Below, piece after piece: positions 49,027-58,849 of a DNA stretch of 64,000 nt. Source of the DNA: Acidobacteriota bacterium (GTDB taxonomy: Bacteria > Acidobacteriota > Thermoanaerobaculia > Multivoradales > Multivoraceae); NCBI GenBank assembly GCA_011525365.1, contig WTGQ01000002.1, forward strand, positions 1,539,367 to 1,603,366, in the 5' to 3' direction. The notes beneath the pieces are model-generated. The model saw only the letters and a list, made by a program, of their open reading frames with translations, was not told where the DNA came from and did not search any database. The stretch's first letter is position 1, and each line of letters starts with the position of its first letter. The position numbers and the translations under genes were made by a program.

Positions 49027-49891
49027 GGCAGTGAGTCGGCGTGGACGTCCGGGCCTCAGCGCGGCCTGGCTGCCGGGGCTTGGATTGCTCCTCCTTCCTC
49101 TCGGGGTCACGGCGCAGGCCCCGGAGGAGGAGCCGCCCGCTCCCGCCGAGTACTCGTCGCCCTATGCGGCCTGGGACGCGGGCGCCTACGACCAGGCCCT
49201 GCGAGGGTTCGCGGACCACCAGACGGAGCGGCCGGACGACCCGGAGCTGAGTCTCAACGTCGGCGCCACCCACTACAAGCTGAACGACTTCGAAGCGGCG
49301 GACGGTCAGTTCTACCGGGCCGCGGCCATCGGCGACGACGACCTCCGTGCCGAGGCGCTCTACAACCTGGGCAACAGCGCCTACCGGCAGGGCAAGCTCG
49401 AAGACGCCGTCGACTTCTACATGGCGTCGCTGGAGGCGAATCCCGACGACGTCGACGCGAAGTTCAACCTGGAGTTCGTGCGCGAGGAGATGAGGCGGCG
49501 CCAGGAGCAGAATCAGGAAGGCCAGAACCAGCAGCAGAACGAGCAGCAGCAGGAGGACCAGGGCGCGCAGCAGCAGCCGGAGGGGGACCAGGGTGAGGAC
49601 GAGCAACCGTCCGGTCAGGACCAGGACCAGGGCGACCAGGGGCAGGACCAGCAGCCGCAGGGCGGCGAGGATCCGCAGGACAGCGACGGGGACGGTATCC
49701 CGGACGCTCAGGACCCGGAGCCGCAGGCCGAGGGACCGGAGAGCGGCAACCAGGACCGTCCGCAGGAACAGCAGCCGGGCATGACGCCGGAGGAGGCGGA
49801 GCGCTACCTGCAGGCCCTGGAAGAGGGCCGGCCGGATCCGACTCGCCGGGGCCAGCGCGGGCGCCGGAGCCGTCTGGCGAAGGACTGGTAG
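49010..49891 (+). CDS. batC: TPR protein with Q-rich tail (BatC-like)
   Basis: NVGATHYKLNDFEAADGQFYRAAAIGDDDLRAEALYNLGNSAYRQGKLEDAVDFYMASLEANPDDVDAKFNLEF followed by a long Q/D/E-rich segment. Confidence 0.85.
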   Translation: MPRSHEAVSRRGRPGLSAAWLPGLGLLLLPLGVTAQAPEEEPPAPAEYSSPYAAWDAGAYDQALRGFADHQTERPDDPELSLNVGATHYKLNDFEAADGQFYRAAAIGDDDLRAEALYNLGNSAYRQGKLEDAVDFYMASLEANPDDVDAKFNLEFVREEMRRRQEQNQEGQNQQQNEQQQEDQGAQQQPEGDQGEDEQPSGQDQDQGDQGQDQQPQGGEDPQDSDGDGIPDAQDPEPQAEGPESGNQDRPQEQQPGMTPEEAERYLQALEEGRPDPTRRGQRGRRSRLAKDW

Positions 49892-49895
49892 CGCG

Positions 49896-51722
49896 ATGGA
49901 CGGCAGCACACGTGGGTGGTCCTTCGACTGGCGCCGGGCAGCGGCTCTCGTTGCGTGGACCTGCTTCCTGGGCCCGGCCGGGGCGGGCGCCCAGGAGCCG
50001 GACCGGATCCAGGTCACCGTCGACCGCAATCAGGTCGCTCTCGGCGACCAGCTCTACCTGACGATCAGGATCGAAGGGTCGCCGGACGAACCGCCGGGGC
50101 TGCCCGAACTGCCGGACTTTCGCGTCCTGTCGCGGGGCGAGCGGCGCGACATGCAGATCACCAACGGCCGCGTCAGCAACAGTACGTCTTACAACTACCT
50201 GCTGATCCCGACGCGAGCCGGCAGCTTCGAGATCGGTCCCGCGACCGCCCTGATCGACGGCGCCGAGGTCAGGAGCCGGCCGTTCACGATTCAGGTCTCC
50301 GCCGGCGAGGACCAGAGCGACGAGCAGGATCGGGATCTCTTCGTCACTTCGACCGTGTCGACGGATCGACCGTGGCAGGGCCAGCAGGTCATCTATACCT
50401 GGCGCTTCTACAGTCGCGTGCCCGTGGGGCAGGGGTCGATCGAGTCGATGGACTTCGGCAGCGACGTGGTGGTGGAGGACCTCGGCGAGGTGCGGCAGTT
50501 TTCAACCTCCATCGACGGCGTCCAGTACTCGGTGAACGAGGTGCGCAAGGCGCTGTTCCCCCAGCGACCCGGCGAACTGACGCTGCCGCAGACCCAGCTC
50601 CGGGTGCAGGTGGAAGTCGAGCAGGCGCGCCGGCTGAACCCGAGGCGCAGCATCTTCGACGAGTTCGACAGTCTGCTCGGAACGGGCGGCCGCTGGGCGA
50701 CGAAGTACCTGCTGACGGAGCCGCTGACTCTCGACGTCCGGCCGCTCCCGCCGGCTCCAGCCGGTTGGAACGGTTTGGTCGGAGACTTCGACATTGGGGC
50801 GTCGCTCAGCCGGAGCGAACTGCAGGTGGGCCAGTCAGCCACGCTCGAGGTGCGGGTCGGCGGCAGCGGCAACGTGCAACTCCTCACTGAGCCTGACATC
50901 CCGGAACTGCCCGCGTTCAAGATCTACCCGGACCAGCCGGACGCGAGCATCGACCGCAGCGGACACCTGCTGACCGGTCGCAAGGTGTTCCGGCGCGCCC
51001 TGGTTCCGCTGGTGGCCGGCCCCCTCGATGTCCCGCCGATCGATCTCGTCTACTTCGATCCTGAGCTTGGCGACTACGCGACACGGTCGACCGAGCGCAT
51101 CGACCTCGAGGTCACGCCGGCCGACGGTGAGGAGGAGCTGATGCTCACCGAGTCGCTGGCGCCAACCACGGGCAAGGTGGCAGTGCGGATCCTCGCCGAC
51201 GACATCCTGCCGATTCGCCGGGCGGCGGCCGGTATCGCCTCGGTCACGCCCCAGGGGTGGCGCCTGTGGGTCTGGTTCGCCTGCGGCGTGTTGCCGCCCC
51301 TGATCTACCTGGCCCTGCTGGCGCACCACCGGCGCGAACGCCGCTACGCCGCCGACCGGACGCTGCGCCGGCGCCAGCGGGCGTTGCGCGATGCCCTGTC
51401 CGTTGCGAGGAAGCTCCGCTCCGGCGCGGGGCCCGCTTCCGCAGCGGAGGCGTCCCGGATCGTGCGTCGTTACGTTGGCGACAAGTTGGGCGTCGAGGGC
51501 CCGGCCTTGACACCGTCGGAGGCGGAGGCCGCGCTGGTGCGGGCCGGCGTGGACGGCGCTCTGGCGGGGCGCTGCCGGACGCTGCTCGAGCGACTGGAGG
51601 CTGCCCAGTACGGCCTGGCGCCGGTGGCGGGAGGCGGTGGGTTGGCGGCGGAAACCAGCACCGAAGGGCTGAGCGATCTGATCAAGACCCTCGACCGGCA
51701 GTTGCGGGGCCGCCAACGATGA
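49896..51722 (+). CDS. batD: BatD family protein (oxygen tolerance)
   Basis: IQVTVDRNQVALGDQLYLTIRIEG..., VTSTVSTDRPWQGQQVIYTWRFYS; context. Confidence 0.88.
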   Translation: MDGSTRGWSFDWRRAAALVAWTCFLGPAGAGAQEPDRIQVTVDRNQVALGDQLYLTIRIEGSPDEPPGLPELPDFRVLSRGERRDMQITNGRVSNSTSYNYLLIPTRAGSFEIGPATALIDGAEVRSRPFTIQVSAGEDQSDEQDRDLFVTSTVSTDRPWQGQQVIYTWRFYSRVPVGQGSIESMDFGSDVVVEDLGEVRQFSTSIDGVQYSVNEVRKALFPQRPGELTLPQTQLRVQVEVEQARRLNPRRSIFDEFDSLLGTGGRWATKYLLTEPLTLDVRPLPPAPAGWNGLVGDFDIGASLSRSELQVGQSATLEVRVGGSGNVQLLTEPDIPELPAFKIYPDQPDASIDRSGHLLTGRKVFRRALVPLVAGPLDVPPIDLVYFDPELGDYATRSTERIDLEVTPADGEEELMLTESLAPTTGKVAVRILADDILPIRRAAAGIASVTPQGWRLWVWFACGVLPPLIYLALLAHHRRERRYAADRTLRRRQRALRDALSVARKLRSGAGPASAAEASRIVRRYVGDKLGVEGPALTPSEAEAALVRAGVDGALAGRCRTLLERLEAAQYGLAPVAGGGGLAAETSTEGLSDLIKTLDRQLRGRQR

Positions 51723-52540
51723 GACATGCCGCCATGAGATGGCTCGCGATCCTCGTCCTGGTCGGTGCGGTGGCGGGCGTCCCGGCTCTCCCCCAGGAGG
51801 AGGAAGTGCCGGTGGTCACCGCGGTTCCTCCGGCGGACGGCTCTCCGGCGGCTCCGGAACCGGCCGAGCTCTGGGTCAACGGCAACGCCGCCTATGAGGC
51901 GGGCGACTTCGGGCGAGCCGTCGCCCTCTACCGCGAAATGCGTGAGATGGGGGTCGACAACGGTCACCTGCACTACAACCTGGGCAACGCCTACCTGCGC
52001 GCCGGCGAACTGGGGCGCTCCATCGCTTCCTACCGTCGTTCACTGAGGCTGTTGCCGCGCGACGAAGACGCCACCGCGAACCTGACCTTCGCTCGCCGGA
52101 GCGCGCGCGACGAGATCGCGCCGCCGGAGCCGCCCGTTCTGCTCCGCACCGTTCTGTTCTGGCACTACAGTCTGGCGCCGGTCGAAGTCCTGAGAAGCGC
52201 GGTGCTGTTCGGCCTCGGCTTCTGGATCGTGCTCGCGGTTCGGCTCTATCGGCCGGCGTCGGAGGTGCTTCGGTGGTCCGCGGTCTGCCTGCTCGTGGTC
52301 GGTCTGGCACTGGCCGGCTCGCTCGTGGCGCACGCCGCGTTCAGTTCTCCGGTCGCGGTCGTGCTTCCGCAAGAGATCGATCTCCACGCGGCTGCCGGCG
52401 AGGGCTCGGTCGTCCGGTTCCAGCTCCACGCCGGCACGGAAGTGCGCGTGGTCGAGCAACGCCCGGCGTGGATCCGCATCGAGCTGCCGGACGGGGAGCG
52501 GGGCTGGTCGCGACGCGAGTACCTGGAGATCGTGGGCTAG
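51719..52540 (+). CDS. batE: BatE-like TPR protein with C-terminal SH3-like domain
   Basis: ELWVNGNAAYEAGDFGRAVALYREMREMGVDNGHLHYNLGNAYLRAGELGRSIASYRRSLRLLPRD; SH3-like VRFQLHAGTEVRVVEQRPAWIRIELPDGERGWSRREYLEIV; ATGA overlap. Confidence 0.87.
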   Translation: MRHAAMRWLAILVLVGAVAGVPALPQEEEVPVVTAVPPADGSPAAPEPAELWVNGNAAYEAGDFGRAVALYREMREMGVDNGHLHYNLGNAYLRAGELGRSIASYRRSLRLLPRDEDATANLTFARRSARDEIAPPEPPVLLRTVLFWHYSLAPVEVLRSAVLFGLGFWIVLAVRLYRPASEVLRWSAVCLLVVGLALAGSLVAHAAFSSPVAVVLPQEIDLHAAAGEGSVVRFQLHAGTEVRVVEQRPAWIRIELPDGERGWSRREYLEIVG

Positions 52541-52543
52541 ACG

Positions 52544-53149
52544 CTACCGCCGGCCGTTCGCGGCGAACGGGCGCTCCAGGATCTCGAAGAACGCGGACAG
52601 GAATCGAAACGTCAGGCCCCAGACGATGTGCCGTTCCGGGTCGCCGACGACGACGCCGGGGAAGCTGACGTCGGGATAGGGCGGATGGCGGTAGTCGACG
52701 ACCCGGGAAGGCTCCTGGAACCAGACCAGAGGCACCCAGAACGCTTCGGCGACCTCGTAGTTCGGGACCAGGTCGTCGCCGGCGCCGTCCGCGACTTCAT
52801 AGACGAATGCGGCGATCCGCAGTTGCCGGCCCTGGCCGGCGCGCTGTCCGGTCTGGTCGTCGAGCCGCCCGATCAGACGGGCGCCTTCCAGTGACAGGCC
52901 AACCTCCTCGATCGTCTCACGTTCAGCGGTATGGCGCAGGTCGCGGTCCGTGTCGTCGTGCCGGCCGCCGGGAAACGCCATCTGCCCCGACCAGGGGTCC
53001 TGCGGCTTCTTCGACCGCTCGATGAACAGCGCTTCGGGCCCTTTGGCCGACGGGCGCAACACCATCGCGACGCTGGCCTCGAAGGAGGCTGGCGGGAGGA
53101 TGCGCGGCTCATGGGCCGTCAGTCGCCGACGGATGTCGCCGATGTTCAT
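52544..53149 (-). CDS. NUDIX hydrolase (CoA pyrophosphatase-like)
   Basis: WSGQMAFPGGRHDDTDRDLRHTAERETIEEVGL NUDIX box. Confidence 0.93.
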   Translation of the reverse strand: MNIGDIRRRLTAHEPRILPPASFEASVAMVLRPSAKGPEALFIERSKKPQDPWSGQMAFPGGRHDDTDRDLRHTAERETIEEVGLSLEGARLIGRLDDQTGQRAGQGRQLRIAAFVYEVADGAGDDLVPNYEVAEAFWVPLVWFQEPSRVVDYRHPPYPDVSFPGVVVGDPERHIVWGLTFRFLSAFFEILERPFAANGRR

Positions 53150-53172
53150 GGCGTGCTGAGGCGGGGCGCAGG

Positions 53173-54273
53173 CTAGGCGAACGTCGCCTTCAGCCAGTCG
53201 ATCAGCACCCCGTTGAACTCCTCGGGCTTCTCCTGCTGGGTCCAGTGGCCGCAGTCCTCGATCGTGTGCTTGTCGATGTTCGGCACCAGCGCCTCGATGC
53301 CGTCCGCAGAGGAAGGAGGTAACACGACGTCGTTCTCGGCGCCGATGTAGAGGCAGGGTTGGTCGATGTTCTGGTCGATCCCCTTCATCAACTCCCAGTT
53401 GCGGTCGATGTTGCGATACCAGTTGACGCCGCCGGTGAAGCCGGTGCGTTCGTAGGTGGTCACGAAGTGCGCGAGTTCCTCGTCGGTGAGCAGTAGCTCG
53501 CCCCGCAGGTCGTCAGCCGTACCGTGCTTGATGATCTCGAGCAACTGGAACTTCCGCTCCGGCGCGTCGGCGGGGAGCCTGTTGAACTCCTCGGCGTCCC
53601 ACGAGCCGCGCCGCATGAAGGTGCGGAATGACTTCTCGGTGTCCGCCTCGAGCACCTCTTCCGCTTTGTACGGCTCCTGGAAGGCGACGACGTAGTTGTC
53701 TTCGCCACGGACGCGGCGGAGGATCTCGATCGGCGGTTGCGGCGGCTGCGGACCAGTTGGAGTGTTCACACCGACGACGCCGAGCACGCGGTCCGAGTGC
53801 AGCCTGGGCATGGCCCAGACCACGCCGCCGCCCCAGTCGTGGCCGACGAACACCGCCTTCTCGATACCGCGGGCGTCGAGCAGGCCGACCAGGTCGGCGC
53901 ATAGTTCGCCTATGTTGTAGGCCTCGATCGCCAGCGGCCGCTGAGTGTTGCCGTACCCGCGCTGGTCGGGCGCCAGGGCGCGAAAGCCGGCCGCGGCAAG
54001 CGCCGGCAACTGGTGGCGCCAGGAGTAGGCGAGTTCCGGGAAGCCGTGGCTGAGGACGACCGGCACACCTTCTGTCCCGGCCTCGTAGACGGCCATCCGG
54101 AGGCCGCCGTTGCTGCGGACGTAGTTCGGGGCTGGCCAGGCCGGGGCGTCGTCTTGGGCCGTCGCGGCGCCCGGATTCGCGGCGAGTGCGGCGGCGCCGG
54201 CGGCCGAGCTGGCGATCAGGGTGCGGCGGGTCATCGGGGTGTCGGAGTCGCTGGAGTCGTCGTGGGTGGTCAT
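53173..54273 (-). CDS. alpha/beta hydrolase (epoxide hydrolase-like), Tat signal
   Basis: MTRRTLIASSAAGAAALA Tat signal; VVLSHGFPELAYSWRHQLPALAAAGFRALAPDQRGYG; FVGHDWGGGVVW. Confidence 0.92.
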   Translation of the reverse strand: MTTHDDSSDSDTPMTRRTLIASSAAGAAALAANPGAATAQDDAPAWPAPNYVRSNGGLRMAVYEAGTEGVPVVLSHGFPELAYSWRHQLPALAAAGFRALAPDQRGYGNTQRPLAIEAYNIGELCADLVGLLDARGIEKAVFVGHDWGGGVVWAMPRLHSDRVLGVVGVNTPTGPQPPQPPIEILRRVRGEDNYVVAFQEPYKAEEVLEADTEKSFRTFMRRGSWDAEEFNRLPADAPERKFQLLEIIKHGTADDLRGELLLTDEELAHFVTTYERTGFTGGVNWYRNIDRNWELMKGIDQNIDQPCLYIGAENDVVLPPSSADGIEALVPNIDKHTIEDCGHWTQQEKPEEFNGVLIDWLKATFA

Positions 54274-54315
54274 GGGGAGAATCGTAGCCGACCCCCTGCT
54301 AGCCTGCGTTCAGCG

Positions 54316-54648
54316 ATGAAGCGCTTCTACCTCCTCCTCTGCGTCCTGGGCACCGTGCTGCCGTACTGGCAGTTCCTGCGGTTCTTCCTGGGCGACGGCG
54401 GGTTCGACCTGCCCGGCTTCATCGGCGCGGCGACGGCCAATCCGGTGGCTGCCGGCTTCAGCATCGACCTCGTCGTGTCGTCCGCCGCGTTCTGGGTCTT
54501 CCTGTTCGCGGATGGCCGCCGTCGCCGTATCGGTCATCTCTGGGTGTACGTCGCGGCGAACCTGCTGGTCGGGCTGTCGCTGGCGCTGCCGCTCTACCTC
54601 TACCGCCGCACGGTGGCGATCGAGACGGCGCGGGCCGCAAGGGCCTGA
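54316..54648 (+). CDS. DUF2834 domain-containing membrane protein
   Basis: MKRFYLLLCVLGTVLPYWQFLRFF...FSIDLVVSSAAFWVFLFADGRRRRIGHLWVYVAANLLVGLSLALPLYLYRR. Confidence 0.85.
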   Translation: MKRFYLLLCVLGTVLPYWQFLRFFLGDGGFDLPGFIGAATANPVAAGFSIDLVVSSAAFWVFLFADGRRRRIGHLWVYVAANLLVGLSLALPLYLYRRTVAIETARAARA

Positions 54649-54669
54649 GCCGGTCCAAGCTTCCGCAAG

Positions 54670-55164
54670 TCAGGGCGTCGCGTCCGGCGGCCACGGCTTG
54701 GTGCGGATGACACGTCCGACGTCGCCTGGTTCGGCGATGCGGCGCTGGGTCTCGAGGACCTCGTGGAAGCGCTCATGGATCTCGGGCGGGAAGAGCGTGC
54801 TGCGCCGCGTGTCCAGGTCGATATGGATGCTCAGCAGCTCGTGGGTCGCGGCGACGTAGCCTTCACCGGCGTGCAGCATGCGCATGAAGGTGTGGTACTT
54901 CTTGTCGTCGAAGCCCAGGAGTTCTGCTTCAACCGCGATGGGGGCGCCCTCAGGCAGCTCCCTCAGCCAGGTGAGATGGCTGTCGATAGAGAACGTGGAG
55001 CGCCGGTTCGACCTGCGGTAGTTCCGGTCGATGCCCAGGAACGCGGTCCAGGGGCCTGTCGCGTCGTCGAATACGACCAGGTAGTAGCCGGCGTTCATGT
55101 GACCGTTGTGGTCGATCCACTCCGGCAGGACCGTGCCGGTCCAGATCTGCTGCGGGTCGGTCAA
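54670..55164 (-). CDS. acyl-CoA thioesterase family protein (hotdog fold)
   Basis: GTVLPEWIDHNGHMNAGYYLVVFDDAT hotdog thioesterase motif. Confidence 0.9.
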   Translation of the reverse strand: MTDPQQIWTGTVLPEWIDHNGHMNAGYYLVVFDDATGPWTAFLGIDRNYRRSNRRSTFSIDSHLTWLRELPEGAPIAVEAELLGFDDKKYHTFMRMLHAGEGYVAATHELLSIHIDLDTRRSTLFPPEIHERFHEVLETQRRIAEPGDVGRVIRTKPWPPDATP

Positions 55165-55253
55165 GTGGGGGAGTGTAGCTGTAGGTGGCTCTTGAGCCTG
55201 GAACAGCTTGCTACGATCCCGCGCCGGGCACGGCCACCAAAGGAGTCCCTCGC

Positions 55254-56093
55254 ATGAGAGTCGGCATCTCGCTACCGGTCCGCGAACTCAAGGACGATCT
55301 CGGCGCGGTCAAGGCGTTCGCGCAGGCGGCCGACGAGCTCGGCTACACGCACCTGCGAGTGCCGGATCTGGTCGCCCGGCCGAAGAGCGGGCACCTTCAC
55401 GAGCCCCTCCTCCTGCTGGCCTACGCTGCCGCCGTGGTGAAGAACATCGAACTCGTCCCGTCCGTCATCGTCACCCCGTCCCGGCAGACGGTGCTCCTGG
55501 CGAAACAACTGGCGACACTCGAACGGTTGTCGGCCGGAGGCGTGCGTCTCGGCGTGGGCGTTGGCGGCAGCGAAGCGGAGTATCGGGCGCTGGGGCAGGA
55601 CTTCGGCACGCGCGGCGCCCGCTGCGAGGAACAGCTCGAACTGTTGCGGCGCCTGTGGACCGAACCGGAGGTCGACTTCGAGGGCCGCTGGGACGTGGTC
55701 CAGGGCACGGGCATCGATCCCTTGCCGTCTCGTCCGATCCCGATCTGGATCGGCGCGCGCGGGTTGCCGGTGCCTCGCATCCGCCGGCGCATCGGCCGGC
55801 AGGCGGACGGCTGGTTCGTTCTGTGCTCGCCAGAGGACTTCGACGATCTCTCGTCCGACATTCACGCGGCGGCGCGGGCCGCCGGCCGCGATGCGGCGGC
55901 CATCGGCACCGAGGCGGGGGTCGCGGTCGTCGGGCCGCGCGAGCACGAGTGGCAGGACCGTGTCCGGGGCTGGCGGGCGAAGGGGTTGACCCACCTGTGC
56001 CTCCGCACGCTGGGAGGCGGTCTCGGCGGGGACGCGGACGCGCACATTGCGAAGGCAAGGCAGGCCTTCGAGGAGCTGCAGGAGCTGTTCTGA
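55254..56093 (+). CDS. LLM class flavin/F420-dependent oxidoreductase
   Basis: MRVGISLPVRELKDDLGAVKAFAQAADELGYTHLRVPDL; GGVRLGVGVGGSEAEYRALGQDF; RPIPIWIGARG. Confidence 0.88.
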   Translation: MRVGISLPVRELKDDLGAVKAFAQAADELGYTHLRVPDLVARPKSGHLHEPLLLLAYAAAVVKNIELVPSVIVTPSRQTVLLAKQLATLERLSAGGVRLGVGVGGSEAEYRALGQDFGTRGARCEEQLELLRRLWTEPEVDFEGRWDVVQGTGIDPLPSRPIPIWIGARGLPVPRIRRRIGRQADGWFVLCSPEDFDDLSSDIHAAARAAGRDAAAIGTEAGVAVVGPREHEWQDRVRGWRAKGLTHLCLRTLGGGLGGDADAHIAKARQAFEELQELF

Positions 56094-56128
56094 CGCCTGT
56101 CGAGCCTCGTCCGGTTTCACCGTTCGCC

Positions 56129-56157
56129 TTGACACGCCGGCGCCCAGCGAGCACAAT
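56129..56157 (+). promoter_or_regulatory. candidate sigma70-type promoter of the AAA lysine cassette
   Basis: TTGACA (56129-56134), 17-nt spacer, CACAAT (56152-56157). Confidence 0.6.
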
Positions 56158-56167
56158 CCGCGCTTCC

Positions 56168-56260
56168 ATGACCCAATCGACGATCACACCGTCTCTGGTC
56201 AAGCCGCTGCACAAGCGGGGCGCGAAGCCCCGAATTCAGGACTGGGTGCCCATCGCCTAG
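56168..56260 (+). CDS. candidate 30-aa leader peptide [30 protein letters not shown]
   Basis: ATG 10 nt after the -10 box, TAG stop; 3 Lys codons (AAG) clustered at residues 12, 16, 20; upstream of homocitrate synthase. Confidence 0.35.
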   Translation: MTQSTITPSLVKPLHKRGAKPRIQDWVPIA

Positions 56261-56281
56261 AGACCCGCAGCGACACTTCTC

Positions 56282-56312
56282 GGCCGGCCATCCAGTTCAG
56301 GATGCGCCGGCC
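56282..56312 (+). promoter_or_regulatory. strong leader hairpin upstream of homocitrate synthase (attenuator candidate)
   Basis: GGCCGGC-CATCC-agttca-GGATG-c-GCCGGCC, 12 bp with a single bulged C, ending about 24 nt before the hcs ATG. Confidence 0.5.
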
Positions 56313-56336
56313 TTCGTGTATCTGGAGGAACCCTTG

Positions 56337-57497
56337 ATGCCCTCCCATCCAGCCATCATCGAGTCGACCCTGCGCGAAGGGGAGCAGTTCGCCAACGCCT
56401 TCTTCGACAGCGATCAGAAGGTGGAGATCGCGCGCCTGCTGGACGGGTTCGGGGTCGAGTACCTCGAGTTGACCTCGCCTGCCGCGAGCCGTGGCAGCCG
56501 GGACGACTGCGAACGGGTGGCGAACCTCGGGCTCCGCGCCAGGGTATTGACCCATACGCGATGCCATCTGGACGACGCCAGGCTGGCGCTGGAGACCGGC
56601 GTCGACGGGATCGACGTCGTGTTCGGCACTTCCCGTTACCTGCGGGAGTACTCGCATGGCAAGAGCATGGAGCAGGTGATCGAGACGGCGGTTGAAGTTG
56701 TCGAATACATCCGGTCGCACGGGGTCGAGGTCCGCTTCAGCACGGAGGACTCGTTCCGCAGCGACCTCGACGATTTGGTCCGGGCCTACCGCGCGGTCAA
56801 CACGGTGGGCGTCAACCGGGTGGGGGTCGCGGACACCGTGGGCGTCGCGACTCCCCGCCAGGTCTACGAGCTGGTGCGGCGGCTGCGACGGGAAGTCGAC
56901 TGCGACATCGAGTTCCACGGGCACAACGACACGGGCTGCGCGGTCGCCAACGCGTTCTGCGCGCTGGAAGCGGGCGCGACCCATGTCGACACGTCGGTCC
57001 TCGGAATCGGTGAGCGGAACGGAATCACGCCGCTCGGCGGGCTGGTCGCGCGTCTCTACGCCGAGGATCCCGACGGTGTACGCCGCCGCTACGACCTGCC
57101 GCTCCTGCGCGAGATCGAGAACTACGTTGCCTCCCTGGTCGAGGTCGACGTGCCGTTCAACAACTACATCACCGGCTACACGGCGTTCACGCACAAGGCG
57201 GGCATCCACGCCAAGGCGATCCTCAACGACCCGTCGAGCTACGAGATCCTGGATCCGGCCGACTTCGGGCTCGACCGCTACCTCCACGTCGCGCATCGCC
57301 TCACCGGCTGGAACGCGATCAAGTCCCGCGTCGAGCAGTTACGGCTCGATCTGAGCGACGCGCAGATCAAGGAGATCACGGCCCACATCAAGGCGTTGGC
57401 CGATGAGAAACCGCTCAGCCTGTCGGACGTTGACGCCCTGCTGCGCGGGTACCACACGGCGGAGCTGCTGCCCGCGGTGGCGGGAGCTGCCGGGTGA
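56337..57497 (+). CDS. hcs: homocitrate synthase (LYS20/Thermus HCS type)
   Basis: [112 protein letters not shown]. Confidence 0.9.
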   Translation: MPSHPAIIESTLREGEQFANAFFDSDQKVEIARLLDGFGVEYLELTSPAASRGSRDDCERVANLGLRARVLTHTRCHLDDARLALETGVDGIDVVFGTSRYLREYSHGKSMEQVIETAVEVVEYIRSHGVEVRFSTEDSFRSDLDDLVRAYRAVNTVGVNRVGVADTVGVATPRQVYELVRRLRREVDCDIEFHGHNDTGCAVANAFCALEAGATHVDTSVLGIGERNGITPLGGLVARLYAEDPDGVRRRYDLPLLREIENYVASLVEVDVPFNNYITGYTAFTHKAGIHAKAILNDPSSYEILDPADFGLDRYLHVAHRLTGWNAIKSRVEQLRLDLSDAQIKEITAHIKALADEKPLSLSDVDALLRGYHTAELLPAVAGAAG

Positions 57498-58849
57498 CCG
57501 GGGCCGGTCGGCCGGCCGACATAGCCCGGACCTTCGCGCAGAAGGCGCTGGCCCGAGCCAGCGGCCACGAGTCGGTCGCCGTCGGCGAGATCGTCGACGC
57601 GCGGCCGGACATCGCCCTGAGTCATGACAACACGGCGCCGATCGCCGAAATCTGGCGGCAGTTCGGCCAGGACCGGGTCGCCATCCCGGAGCGGATTGCG
57701 GTCACCCTCGACCACGCTGTGCCGGCCCCGACCGTTCGGCACGCCCGGAACCACGCGGAGGTCCGCGCGTTCGTCGCCGAGCAGGGCATCGGCCACTTCT
57801 TCGAGGTCGGGCGCGGTATCTGCCACCAGGTACTGAGCGAGGAGGCGGTCGTGCTGCCGGGAGACCTGATTCTGGGTTCCGACTCGCACACGCCGCACTT
57901 CGGTTGGCTGGGGGCGTTCGGCGCCGGCGTCGGCCGCAGCGAGATGGCGGTGCTTTGGGCCACCGGCGAACTCTGGCTTCGGGTGCCGGAGTCGATCCGG
58001 ATCCGGCTCGAGGGCGTGCTCGGCGAATGGGTGACGACGAAGGATGTGGCGCTAACGCTGATCGGGGAACTGGGCGCTGGCGGCGCGCTGTACCGCAGCG
58101 TCGAGTTCGAGGGGCCGGCAATCGCGAGCCTGAGCCTCGACTCCCGGGCGGCGCTCGTCAACATGATGGCCGAGATGGGGGCGAAGAACGCGTACATGCC
58201 GCCGGACGAGGACGTCTTCCGGTATCTGGCCGAGCGGTTGCTGACACGTCCGGGGCCTCGCCCGGGTCGCGGGGCGGAGCCCGGTGAGAAGGTGGAGGCG
58301 GTCGCGGCGCGGCTGGAGAGGGGAGCGCTCTTTCCCGATCCCGGCGCAGCGTTCTCGGCGGAACACGTGCTCGATCTGGCGGCCGTCGAGCCCCGGGTGG
58401 CGCGGCCGCACCAGGTCGACGACACGGTCTACGTGGGCGAGCTCGAGTCGGTGCGGGTCGACCAGGCGTTCATCGGCACCTGCACGAACGGCCGGCTGGA
58501 GGATCTGGGCGCGGTCCATCGGGTGATGGCCGGACGGTGTACGGCTCCGGGCACCCGGATGGTCATCGTGCCGGCCTCCAGCGAGGTGTGGAACGAGGCC
58601 CTGGCGCGCGGCTGGGTGGCGGACCTGACCGCGTCCGGCGCCGTCTTTGGGACTCCGGGCTGCGGCCCCTGCATGGGAAACCATCTCGGCGTGCTGGCCC
58701 CGGGTGAGGTCTGCATCTCCAGCGCCAACCGGAACTTCCAGGGCCGGATGGGAGACCGCGGCGCGCAGATCTACCTGGCCTCTCCGGCGGTCGTGGCGGC
58801 GAGCGCCGTCGCCGGGCGGATCGTGCATCCGCGGGAGGTGACGGAATGA
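57494..58849 (+). CDS. hacA: homoaconitase / 3-isopropylmalate dehydratase large subunit family
   Basis: [57 protein letters not shown] overlap with hcs. Confidence 0.88.
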   Translation: MTGAGRPADIARTFAQKALARASGHESVAVGEIVDARPDIALSHDNTAPIAEIWRQFGQDRVAIPERIAVTLDHAVPAPTVRHARNHAEVRAFVAEQGIGHFFEVGRGICHQVLSEEAVVLPGDLILGSDSHTPHFGWLGAFGAGVGRSEMAVLWATGELWLRVPESIRIRLEGVLGEWVTTKDVALTLIGELGAGGALYRSVEFEGPAIASLSLDSRAALVNMMAEMGAKNAYMPPDEDVFRYLAERLLTRPGPRPGRGAEPGEKVEAVAARLERGALFPDPGAAFSAEHVLDLAAVEPRVARPHQVDDTVYVGELESVRVDQAFIGTCTNGRLEDLGAVHRVMAGRCTAPGTRMVIVPASSEVWNEALARGWVADLTASGAVFGTPGCGPCMGNHLGVLAPGEVCISSANRNFQGRMGDRGAQIYLASPAVVAASAVAGRIVHPREVTE

